A stretch of DNA of 6,778 nt from Clostridia bacterium (GTDB lineage: Bacteria > Bacillota > Clostridia > Oscillospirales > Ruminococcaceae). The translations under genes and the position numbers were made by a program. A model generated the notes under the pieces. The model did not search any database. It saw only the letters and a list, made by a program, of their open reading frames with translations, and had not been told where the DNA came from. The stretch spans positions 1-6,778 of the forward strand of contig BNZF01000061.1 of assembly GCA_026000865.1 (NCBI GenBank), given 5' to 3'. Positions 1 through 5,697 of this stretch are shown piece by piece (the first letter of the stretch is position 1; each line of letters begins with the position of its first letter).

Positions 1-200
1 GCAATGGAAATCACATCAATGGCATCGAATCTTTTTGGGGTTATGCCAAACATCGACTTGTTAAATTCAAGGGTATTCGCAAAGAATTTTTTGAGATTTT
101 TCTGAAAGAAACTGAGTTTAGATTTAATAATCGCGACATTGATTTGTATAAATTTTTGCTCAAAATGTTTAGAAATTCACCGCTGTTTTAGTCAAGACCC
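1..200 (+). mobile_element. Right end of an IS1595/ISXO2-like insertion sequence
   Basis: The stretch holds the 3' part of a transposase gene and, right after its stop codon, the motif GTCAAGACCC (191-200). I take this as the outer terminal inverted repeat. Read inward it is GGGTCTTGAC, which matches 8 of 10 bases of GGGTCTCAAC at the end of the second IS remnant (5576-5585). That agreement between two separate ends supports placing the boundary at 200. The left end lies outside the window, so it cannot be said whether the element is complete or which IS it is. Confidence 0.7.
3..191 (+). CDS. ISXO2-like (IS1595 family) transposase, C-terminal part
   Basis: This reading frame enters from the left edge and ends at TAG 189-191, giving 62 residues. 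It begins NGNHINGIESFWGYAKHRL and continues with KFKGIRKEF and ETEFRFNNR. HINGIESFWGYAK, followed by a K/R-rich turn and then E-FRFN-R, is the familiar end of the DDE-type ISXO2 transposase domain; the E of GIES is the likely last catalytic acidic residue. The enzyme would cut and join IS ends. Only the C-terminus is visible, so activity cannot be judged. The coding frame stops just before the presumed terminal inverted repeat, a normal arrangement for the family. A second copy of the same C-terminus lies inverted at 5590-5697. Confidence 0.85.
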   Translation, partial: NGNHINGIESFWGYAKHRLVKFKGIRKEFFEIFLKETEFRFNNRDIDLYKFLLKMFRNSPLF

Positions 201-306
201 TAACTATTATCAATATTTTCACCTGCCTAAAATCATTTTTATACAAAATACACAAAACTCTACCAAAAATCACAGGAAAATTCTAAGGATAAATTGTGTA
301 AAAAAG

Positions 307-333
307 TTGACAAATCACGGTGTGATATGTTAA
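307..333. promoter_or_regulatory. Candidate operator: 27-bp dyad covering the promoter
   Basis: The promoter is also an imperfect inverted repeat centred on base 320. The inner half-sites ATCAC (314-318) and GTGAT (322-326) pair perfectly around GGT. Pairing continues outward so that 10 of 12 base pairs match over the 27 bp, with the -35 TTGACA mirrored by TGTTAA at the -10. A dimeric repressor bound here would cover both promoter elements. No regulator gene is in the window, so the protein partner is unknown. Confidence 0.45.
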
Positions 334-336
334 AAT
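307..336 (+). promoter_or_regulatory. Sigma-A-type promoter for the large secreted-protein gene
   Basis: A perfect -35 TTGACA (307-312) is followed after 18 bases by a -10 TAAAAT (331-336). A TG dinucleotide at 328-329 makes it an extended -10 (TGTTAAAAT). It lies about 90 bases upstream of the start codon at 428, leaving a leader of about 85 nt, and no other promoter of similar quality is apparent between 201 and 427. It probably drives the large gene and the overlapping lipoprotein as one transcript. Confidence 0.7.
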
Positions 337-427
337 AATCAAGCGTTACTCCTGTATATATTTAAGTTGATATCTAAATTTGTACAGTCACTAACAATAA
401 AATTTTCACACTTGAAAGGACGAAAAA

Positions 428-3400
428 ATGATTAAATCAGCAAAAAATCCAACCCTGAAAAAGGTCATAGCGGGCGTTTTAAGCTTTACTATGCTTACAA
501 CAAATTTAGCATTAAATCCGCTGTTTACTCATGCTTCACAAACCGAAATCGCACCCTACGAATACGGCATACAGATTATAAATGAAAACGAACGTGTTTA
601 TTATGACAAGGATTTTCAAGTTACATACTCAATCACAAGCAGTTGGTATGGTGGACAATCCGTTAGTTTTGTGATAAAAAATACAAGTGACCATGTGATT
701 GAGAATTGGGCTTTATTTTATGATTTTGGCGTTGATGAGCCTACGACAGCTATCACCAATATTTGGAATGTTAAAATTGAACAAAACGAATATTTCTCAT
801 ATCTCACCCACAGTGGAACAAATGCGGGTGATTTGCAACCCGGTGAAAGCGTTTATGCTGGATATATTTTGCCCGTTACAGAGAAGTTTTTTCCTGGAAA
901 TATTGAGGCTTTACAATCACGCAAATTTACCAATGAATTTTCTGCAAATTTTACAGAAATTCAAGATAATTATCATAATTTTAATGCAAAATTAAATATA
1001 AAAAACACAACTGATAAAAATATTTTTAAGCCAGAAATTAGCTTTAATTCTAACTTTGAATTGCTAAATGACTGGGCTTATGATATTCTTTCGACCGAAA
1101 ATGAAGTATCATCAGACGGTGTTTTTGTTGGCACAAAAAACGAAATAAAGCCAAAATATGACAAGATAATTTTTGCTCCAAACGAAAGTATTTCTGTTAC
1201 TATAAAAGGTTCTAAAACTCTTGACAGTGCAGGAAGTTGGACTTTTGAAACGCCTGAAATTAGTGATGTTTCACTGTCAGAAGTTGTCATATCAGCTGAG
1301 GAATATATCACCCGTGACAGCGATTATGACGGTTTGCCTGATTATTATGAGTTGCTCATTGGGACAAATAAATATGCAGAAGACACTGATGGTGACGGTT
1401 TACCCGACGGTTATGAGATTTTAACTCTTGGAACTGACCCTATTTTGTTGGATACTGATAGCAACGCAATTTTGGACAGTGACGAAGATTTTGACCATGA
1501 TAATTTGACAAATTTTGAGGAATATTTACTCGAAACTAACCCAATGAACGCTGATACTGATGAGGACGAGTTGGATGATGGAGATGATAATCATCCTTTA
1601 AATTCTGACTGGGATAATGATAAAATCCTCGACGGTTACGAGGATGAATTAGGATTTGACAACGAATTGCAAGACACTGACGGCAACGGAATTATTGATG
1701 GTGATGAAATTATCACACAAACTCTTGATTTAGGTATCAAAGAGCCAACAAGTGTTGTGCCAAGCGTTGAGGTGACAGGTATTGCAACCCTTTACAATGG
1801 TTTAACTGCACAGGATATTTCTGACAACACTGCTGTTTCTGATTTGCCTTACATCGTTGGTGAGCCGTTTGATTTTCTTCACGATGACAATTTTAACTTT
1901 GAAAGTGGAACTTTAACGTTTAAAGTTTCAGATGAAATTTTGGAAGAAAATGATATAAATGATTTGAGAATTGCCCATTTCAGTTATGAAGATGGTAGTG
2001 TAACTTTGTTTGATACTGAAATTACAGACATTAACTCTATTTCCGCTGATGTCGAGCATTTTAGTGTGTATTTTGTCATAAATGTTAGTAAATTTATTGA
2101 AGTTATTGAGAGTATAAAATCTGATGTTCAAGACATTGTTGATGGTCTAACCACATCGCCTGTGGTTTACAAAGGTCACAGTTATGCGATTTTTACCACT
2201 AAAATGACTTGGGACGAAGCAAAAGAATTTTGCGAATCAAAAGGCGGACACCTCGCCACAATTACATCACAAGAAGAGCAAGAATTTATCAATAATTTGA
2301 TGAATGGAAAACCAGATAGTTATTATTATCTCGGTGGAAGTGATGTCGAACAAGAAGGACTTTGGCGTTGGGTAACTGGTGAAACTTGGGTTTATGGCAA
2401 CTGGAATAGTGGCGAACCAAATGACGGTTCAGCCAGTTTTCCAACAGAAGATTACCTTGGATGCTATTATAACGGAAAATGGAATGATGGTGCAATTAGT
2501 GCCCAAGCTTTCATTTGCGAGTGGGAAAGTACAATTGACACTAATGGAAAATATCGTGTGATTTTATCCAATTATACCACTGTTTATTTGGACAAAAACC
2601 CTGTTCTTGGAGATTATTTTTTTGATACAGATGGTGATGGGTTGGCTGACCTTTCTGAAATATATGAAAACCATACCGTTACTGTGCGAGATAGCTATGG
2701 TAGTCCGTATACTATGCAAGTTTGGAATTATAAATCTTTTCCAAATTTGCAGGATAGTGATGGGGATGGGATGTTGGATGGGAAGGGGATTTATGTAAAT
2801 GGTAAAAAAATTGTTCCTGCTGACAATCAAAGACTTAAGTCTAATGGACCTAAAAATGCAAAAAGTATATGGGATAATCAAATTGAGATGGAAAAAATCA
2901 ATACTGAAATTGCACGTGAATATTTAGATGAATATTATCAGCCAATTGAATTTAAGTCAAAAATAAAGTTTTTATGGGGATTTATACCTTATCTTGACAA
3001 TAATTTAATTGAATATGCTGTATCTAAAAGTTCTGAATTTGGTTCTGTAAATTTAGATTGTAGATATGATAACTTAAAAGTCGCATTACATTCCGATAAT
3101 ACTCAATGGCAGTCAAAATGGGGATATAACGACTACTATGATTTGGGTTTTAATTTGGGTACAAGTATGAGTAGACTAAAGCTTCCGTTTAAAAATAGTG
3201 ATGATAATTTAGACTATGTTGTTTGGGCTTGGAAAGGTAATTATCTTAATGTTGGTGCAGGTACAGAAGTTGGATTTTATATAAGCTCTGATGAATTTTC
3301 ATTTGAACATTGGGATGTGAGTTATGAGTTATCAATGACTTTAAGTCTTTATTATGAACTTTTTTCAGGAAATTACGAGAATGTGTTTAACTGGCAACCA

Positions 3401-3607
3401 TATGAAGACCAATGGTGGATAACTGGGTTTAACCCAGATTATATTATAGATAATGTAAAAGAATATCAATTAACTCAAATTGCCACTGTTGATTTTAGTG
3501 GTATGGGAAGTATGTATGAGAGCTTGAAAAAATCTGATATTAAAGAAAATGATAGGAATTGTATTATATTCGATGACGAAGATAAAAAAGTGTGGCTATT
3601 ATGGTAA
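428..3607 (+). CDS. Large secreted modular protein: CBM-like, TSP3 repeats, C-type lectin, DUF4474-like C-terminus
   Basis: This is a 1059-residue exported protein. AAAGGA (415-420) precedes ATG 428 at good spacing. Residues 1-36 form a Sec signal peptide (basic start, hydrophobic 13-29, likely cleavage after THA). Residues about 43-290 are beta-rich and recall CBM2/Ig-like folds (WYGGQSVSFVIKN). Residues 297-428 are thrombospondin-type-3 calcium repeats (DTDGDGLPDG and variants). About 440-565 is a beta-sandwich linker ending VEHFSVYF. Residues 579-701 are a C-type lectin-like domain with WDEAKEFC, an EPN sugar-selectivity motif (663-665), WND (685-687) and FICE. C602 and C697 would pair; C679 has lost its usual partner. 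Further TSP3 repeats lie at 733-745 and 776-785. About 820-1059 resembles DUF4474 (VWAWKGNY, GAGTEVGFYIS, QWWITGFNPD, DFSGMGSMY). No LPXTG or membrane anchor is seen. It overlaps the next lipoprotein gene by 7 bases. The last 95 or so residues recur in pieces downstream. A glycan-binding delivery protein with a C-terminal effector fits but is unproven. Confidence 0.88.
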   Translation: MIKSAKNPTLKKVIAGVLSFTMLTTNLALNPLFTHASQTEIAPYEYGIQIINENERVYYDKDFQVTYSITSSWYGGQSVSFVIKNTSDHVIENWALFYDFGVDEPTTAITNIWNVKIEQNEYFSYLTHSGTNAGDLQPGESVYAGYILPVTEKFFPGNIEALQSRKFTNEFSANFTEIQDNYHNFNAKLNIKNTTDKNIFKPEISFNSNFELLNDWAYDILSTENEVSSDGVFVGTKNEIKPKYDKIIFAPNESISVTIKGSKTLDSAGSWTFETPEISDVSLSEVVISAEEYITRDSDYDGLPDYYELLIGTNKYAEDTDGDGLPDGYEILTLGTDPILLDTDSNAILDSDEDFDHDNLTNFEEYLLETNPMNADTDEDELDDGDDNHPLNSDWDNDKILDGYEDELGFDNELQDTDGNGIIDGDEIITQTLDLGIKEPTSVVPSVEVTGIATLYNGLTAQDISDNTAVSDLPYIVGEPFDFLHDDNFNFESGTLTFKVSDEILEENDINDLRIAHFSYEDGSVTLFDTEITDINSISADVEHFSVYFVINVSKFIEVIESIKSDVQDIVDGLTTSPVVYKGHSYAIFTTKMTWDEAKEFCESKGGHLATITSQEEQEFINNLMNGKPDSYYYLGGSDVEQEGLWRWVTGETWVYGNWNSGEPNDGSASFPTEDYLGCYYNGKWNDGAISAQAFICEWESTIDTNGKYRVILSNYTTVYLDKNPVLGDYFFDTDGDGLADLSEIYENHTVTVRDSYGSPYTMQVWNYKSFPNLQDSDGDGMLDGKGIYVNGKKIVPADNQRLKSNGPKNAKSIWDNQIEMEKINTEIAREYLDEYYQPIEFKSKIKFLWGFIPYLDNNLIEYAVSKSSEFGSVNLDCRYDNLKVALHSDNTQWQSKWGYNDYYDLGFNLGTSMSRLKLPFKNSDDNLDYVVWAWKGNYLNVGAGTEVGFYISSDEFSFEHWDVSYELSMTLSLYYELFSGNYENVFNWQPYEDQWWITGFNPDYIIDNVKEYQLTQIATVDFSGMGSMYESLKKSDIKENDRNCIIFDDEDKKVWLLW
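2762..2788 (+). other. G-run cluster, possible G-quadruplex
   Basis: Four runs of three or more G (2762-2765, 2768-2770, 2780-2782, 2785-2788) are separated by 2, 9 and 2 bases in otherwise AT-rich DNA. They encode the last calcium-type repeat (DGDGMLDGKG), where GGG is used for every glycine although GGT, GGC and GGA dominate elsewhere in the gene. The 9-base loop is longer than the strict 7-base rule allows. It sits just before the C-terminal domain. Confidence 0.4.
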
Positions 3608-4065
3608 AGCATTATTCTTTACTTTTAGTAATAATTTTATCTATATCTCTAATATCTTGCAGTCAACTAACAAAAAAAGATGATGTTGCTTATGTAAAAA
3701 AAAATATAATAGAAAGTTTTATTAATAAAGATATAGAAAAATTAAAAAAAATATTTAATAGTGAATTGAATAAAAAAAACACAATAGATAAACAAATTAA
3801 TGCTCTTTTTGATAGTATTGAAGGTAAAATAATTTCATATGAATTAAATTGTCTTGACGGTTCTGAGCAAGAAAAAGTTGATAATTTTAAAATTATTTAT
3901 TCTGATTTAAGTCCATTTATACGAAAGATAATAACTGATAAAAGTAAAGAATATGAAATTCATTGTTATTATTTGAGAATTGATAATGAAAATCCTAATA
4001 AAGTCGGAGTTTATCGTATTGCAGTTTATGACTTAAATAATAATATCTTGTATGAAATTAAATAG
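3601..4065 (+). CDS. Small lipoprotein, DUF5104-like (copy A), candidate partner or immunity protein
   Basis: This 154-residue protein has an N-terminal lipoprotein signal: MVKHY, a hydrophobic stretch 7-19, and lipobox L17-I-S-C20. It should be exported and lipid-anchored on the outer face of the membrane. The mature part is a small alpha/beta domain with IDKQI (62-66), GKIISY (75-80) and KVGVYRIAVYDL near the end. This pattern resembles DUF5104, a clostridial lipoprotein family of unknown function. ATG 3601 is preferred over an in-frame ATG at 3592 because it starts the signal peptide cleanly and overlaps the upstream stop codon (TAA 3605-3607). Copy B starts in the same overlapping way. 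There is no clear Shine-Dalgarno site, so translational coupling to the large gene is likely. Copies B and C are diverged paralogs. An immunity role is inferred only from position, overlap and lipid anchoring. Confidence 0.8.
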   Translation: MVKHYSLLLVIILSISLISCSQLTKKDDVAYVKKNIIESFINKDIEKLKKIFNSELNKKNTIDKQINALFDSIEGKIISYELNCLDGSEQEKVDNFKIIYSDLSPFIRKIITDKSKEYEIHCYYLRIDNENPNKVGVYRIAVYDLNNNILYEIK

Positions 4066-4072
4066 CAATTAG

Positions 4073-4098
4073 TATACCGCCTCATATGAGGCGGTATA
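4073..4098. repeat. Perfect 26-bp palindrome behind lipoprotein A
   Basis: The segment is its own reverse complement over all 26 bases (centre CATATG, 4083-4088) with a GC-rich core CCGCCTC/GAGGCGG. As RNA it would fold into a stable hairpin 7 bases after the stop codon of lipoprotein A. Neither strand has a convincing U-tract after it: + continues TGTAAAAAATC and - continues CTAATTGC. It could be an atypical terminator, an mRNA 3'-end stabiliser or a protein binding site, and it marks the boundary before the next tip-lipoprotein unit. Confidence 0.6.
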
Positions 4099-4141
4099 TG
4101 TAAAAAATCATTTAAAAAATATAAAAGGAAATTAAAGTTTA

Positions 4142-4204
4142 GTGAAATATACTATTTTTGATGCAGAAGATAAAACAATATGGTTTATGTGGTACACAAA
4201 ATGA
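4142..4204 (+). pseudogene. Tip remnant 2: last 20 residues of a second copy of the large protein
   Basis: The frame reads VKYTIFDAEDKTIWFMWYTK and stops at TGA 4202-4204. It aligns with the very end of the large protein, CIIFDDEDKKVWLLW. Upstream the same frame is broken by a TAA just before 4136, so this is the 3' stump of a lost paralog and not a gene. Its stop codon overlaps the start of lipoprotein B (ATGA, 4201-4204), mirroring the overlap of the intact large gene with lipoprotein A. So lipoprotein B was probably once the partner of another full-length protein and kept the last 60 or so bases of it. Confidence 0.75.
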
Positions 4205-4680
4205 GATTAATAAAAAATCGAATACTGATTGTATTATTAATTTTTTTAACCACACTATATGGTTGCAGTAATGGTATTAATGATAAAAAAATTACTGTTT
4301 TAATTTCAGAAGAAATTATTAAATCAATAAATAAAGATGATGACAGCATATTAATTTCTTTATTTTGTGATTATGTAAAATCACAAGAAATTTTTAATAT
4401 TGAAGTGAAAAATTTTTTAGATTTCATTGACGGAACGATTGAATCTTATGATATAGTTTGGAATGGCAGTGAAGAACAAAAAGAAAATGGCAAAATAAAA
4501 TTTCTTAATATTGCTGGTCAGATTATTAATATTGAAACAAATGTAGGCAATAAATATAAAATTAATTTTGCCTTAAATTACATTAATAAACAACATCAAA
4601 CAAAAGAAGGTTTATATATTATATCTGTTACAAATTTAATTAATAATAACAAGGCAATATTAGGATATAGTATTTATTAA
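4201..4680 (+). CDS. Small lipoprotein, DUF5104-like (copy B)
   Basis: This 159-residue protein has a lipoprotein signal: MRLIKNR, hydrophobic 8-20, and lipobox L19-Y-G-C22. The mature domain shares the layout of copies A and C: an acidic/hydrophobic helix after the Cys, then IEVKNFLDFIDGTIESYD (67-84), a GSEEQKENGK loop, and KEGLYIISVTNL close to the end. ATG 4201 is chosen over the in-frame ATG at 4180 because it overlaps the stop codon of tip remnant 2, the arrangement seen for copy A, and gives a normal signal peptide. It has no strong ribosome binding site and no obvious promoter of its own, so expression may depend on read-through past the 4073-4098 palindrome. The reading frame is intact, unlike copy C. 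Function is unknown; orphan immunity to a different tip variant is the inference. Confidence 0.78.
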   Translation: MRLIKNRILIVLLIFLTTLYGCSNGINDKKITVLISEEIIKSINKDDDSILISLFCDYVKSQEIFNIEVKNFLDFIDGTIESYDIVWNGSEEQKENGKIKFLNIAGQIINIETNVGNKYKINFALNYINKQHQTKEGLYIISVTNLINNNKAILGYSIY

Positions 4681-4692
4681 TTTGGTAGTTAA

Positions 4693-4909
4693 ATGGTAAA
4701 CAAAAATCAATGGTGGATAATAGGGTTTAACCCGCGTTTTACTAACCCAGAGGTTGAGGATTTGACGATGATTGGAACTGTTGATTTTTCCAGTATACCG
4801 AGTATGTATTATGATTTTAAGGTTTAACAATATTATAAAAGAAGAAAAATCACGATATGTTATGTTTGATGATACATCAAACATAACATATTTTGATAAA
4901 TCATATTGA
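4693..4909 (+). pseudogene. Tip remnant 3: frameshifted C-terminal fragment of the large protein family
   Basis: From ATG 4693 the frame reads MVNKNQWWIIGFNPRFTNPE, then LTMIGTVDF and SMYYDFKV to a TAA at 4825-4827. A one-base insertion relative to the inverted copy, around 4820-4826, moves the homology to the next frame. There it continues EEKSRYVMFDDTSNITYF and stops at 4907-4909. It matches the large protein from QWWITGFNPD onward. It begins 12 bases after lipoprotein B, the same relative position as remnant 2 behind lipoprotein A, but no intact lipoprotein gene follows it on the + strand. The conserved GMG of DFSGMGSMY is changed to SIP within a 12-base patch (4789-4800). It is a dead fragment but useful for tracing recombination. 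Confidence 0.75.
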
Positions 4910-5037
4910 GCAGTAATTATTTTCTTAAAATCATTATACATACTTCCCATACCACTAAAATCAACAGTTCCAATCATTGTCAAATCCTCAACCTCTGGGT
5001 TAGTAAAACGCGGGTTAAACCCTATTATCCACCATTG
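4708..5037. repeat. Inverted repeat, 114-bp arms around a 102-bp centre that holds a 37-bp palindrome
   Basis: Arm 4708-4821 is the reverse complement of 4924-5037 without gaps, with 10 mismatches in 114. Only one mismatch falls in the first 81 bases; eight cluster in 4789-4800. The arms are the two convergent tip remnants 3 and 4. Between them the two halves have diverged (4822-4854 against 4892-4923), but the middle, 4855-4891, is a perfect palindrome with 17-base arms and a 3-base loop (ATA 4872-4874). The whole structure is symmetric about base 4873. Confidence 0.85.
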
Positions 5038-5130
5038 TTTTTCATTTGGTTCCCAGCAGAAAACTGTCTTTAAATTTTTATTCTTATTTGAATATAAACT
5101 TAATGTCATTGGAAATTCATATGCCTTTTT
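4855..5130 (-). pseudogene. Tip remnant 4: inverted C-terminal fragment of the large protein family
   Basis: On the - strand, right after the stop of lipoprotein C and an in-frame TAG (5131-5133), the frame reads KKAYEFPMTLSLY, then FCWEPNEKQWWIIGFNPRF, VDFSGMGSMYNDFKK and YVMFDVSSNIT. It aligns with about 90 C-terminal residues of the large protein, starting near SYELSMTLSLYY (residue 970). It is the longest remnant and keeps DFSGMGSMY. Past 4855 the open frame continues only by reading tip remnant 3 backwards, so the frame that runs on to 4660 is not biological. The fragment has no signal peptide or ribosome binding site and cannot make a secreted product alone. Confidence 0.75.
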
Positions 5131-5140
5131 CTATAACAGA

Positions 5141-5575
5141 TTAACCTAAATAATCACCTATAATAACTTTTTCATTGGTATCAATATTACAGATTTCTAT
5201 ACAATATATTCCCTCTTTGCTTTTATTTGAAAGATTAATAAGATATTCACTAAACGATACATAATAATTACAATTTTCATCTGTTGATATGTCCCATATA
5301 GCTGGATAAATTACACATAAATTGTGTTCTCCCTTTTTATAACTATCTTCACCACTTATGGTAATTCTTTTATCATATGAAACCGTTTTACCAACAAAAA
5401 ATTCACAAGCTTGTTTTATTTGTTTATCAATATTGAATTCTTTTTTTGTATCGCTAGACAACATATTTTTTATTTTTTCTACCTCATCATTTTCTAAATA
5501 AGAAAGCAACTCTAATGCATGGTCCTTCCCAATTTTGTCTGAATTAATATAATTGCAACCAAATAAATTAAAAAT
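5141..5575 (-). pseudogene. Lipoprotein copy C (DUF5104-like), 5' end cut off by an IS
   Basis: The frame ends at TAA 5141-5143 (IGDYLG). It encodes about 145 residues that match copies A and B: FNIDKQIKQACEFF, VGKTVSYDK, then a GEDSYKKGEHN loop and KEGIYCIEICNID near the end. IDKQI is identical to copy A and KEG-Y to copy B. At the N-terminus only FNLFGC remains, that is the lipobox L-F-G-C without the basic and hydrophobic parts of the signal. The next base outward, 5576, is the IS inverted repeat. The frame stays open into the IS up to a TTG at 5585-5587, which would give MLRPIFNLFGC, too short to be an export signal. The product, if made, would stay in the cytoplasm, so I call it a pseudogene. 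Tip remnant 4 follows it, as remnants 2 and 3 follow copies A and B. Confidence 0.75.
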
Positions 5576-5697
5576 GGGTCTCAACAAGATTAGAGTGGTT
5601 TTTTACGCAAAACTGACAACAAAATTTTATACAAATCATTGCCCCGATTATTGAATCTAAATTCGCACTCTTTCAGATAAATATTAAATTTTTCTCT
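5576..5697 (-). mobile_element. Truncated IS1595-like 3' end, inverted relative to the one at 1-200
   Basis: GGGTCTCAAC at 5576-5585 is the presumed terminal inverted repeat, 8/10 identical to the end at 191-200. Behind it lies about 105 bases of transposase coding sequence on the - strand, and then unrelated conjugation-type coding sequence begins. The rest of the element is gone. Faint similarity may reach about 5716 if a one-base deletion near 5698 is allowed. The two IS ends differ in sequence, so they come from related but distinct elements. Confidence 0.65.
5590..5697 (-). pseudogene. ISXO2-like transposase, C-terminal stump
   Basis: Ending at TAA (5590-5592), the frame reads REKFNIYLKECEFRFNNRGN, then DLYKILLSVLRKKPL. 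It aligns with the first transposase end, KEFFEIFLKETEFRFNNRDIDLYKFLLKMF. YLKECEFRFN-R is typical of the family. All catalytic residues are missing. A weak continuation FKGVP in the neighbouring frame suggests one lost base at the break point, but there it overlaps the coding sequence that starts on the + strand. Confidence 0.75.

Noticed and set aside
139..333. 64-residue + strand open frame
   Set aside because: It begins inside the transposase gene in another frame and crosses the IS end; its composition is not protein-like and it has no ribosome binding site.
2564..2881. 105-residue - strand open frame opposite the large gene
   Set aside because: It is a shadow of the repeat-coding strand; the + strand frame has clear domains here.
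4693..4827. Tip remnant 3 as a small real gene starting at ATG 4693
   Set aside because: It has no ribosome binding site, lacks any export signal, is frameshifted and is clearly the fragment of a larger domain.
4660..4854. Extension of tip remnant 4 on the - strand beyond the palindrome
   Set aside because: The frame stays open only because it reads tip remnant 3 in antisense; homology to the large protein ends at the palindrome.
5590..5640. Possible outward promoter in the IS stump (TTGTCA and TCTAAT on the - strand) that could transcribe lipoprotein C
   Set aside because: The spacing is 19 bases and both boxes are imperfect; not strong enough to annotate.
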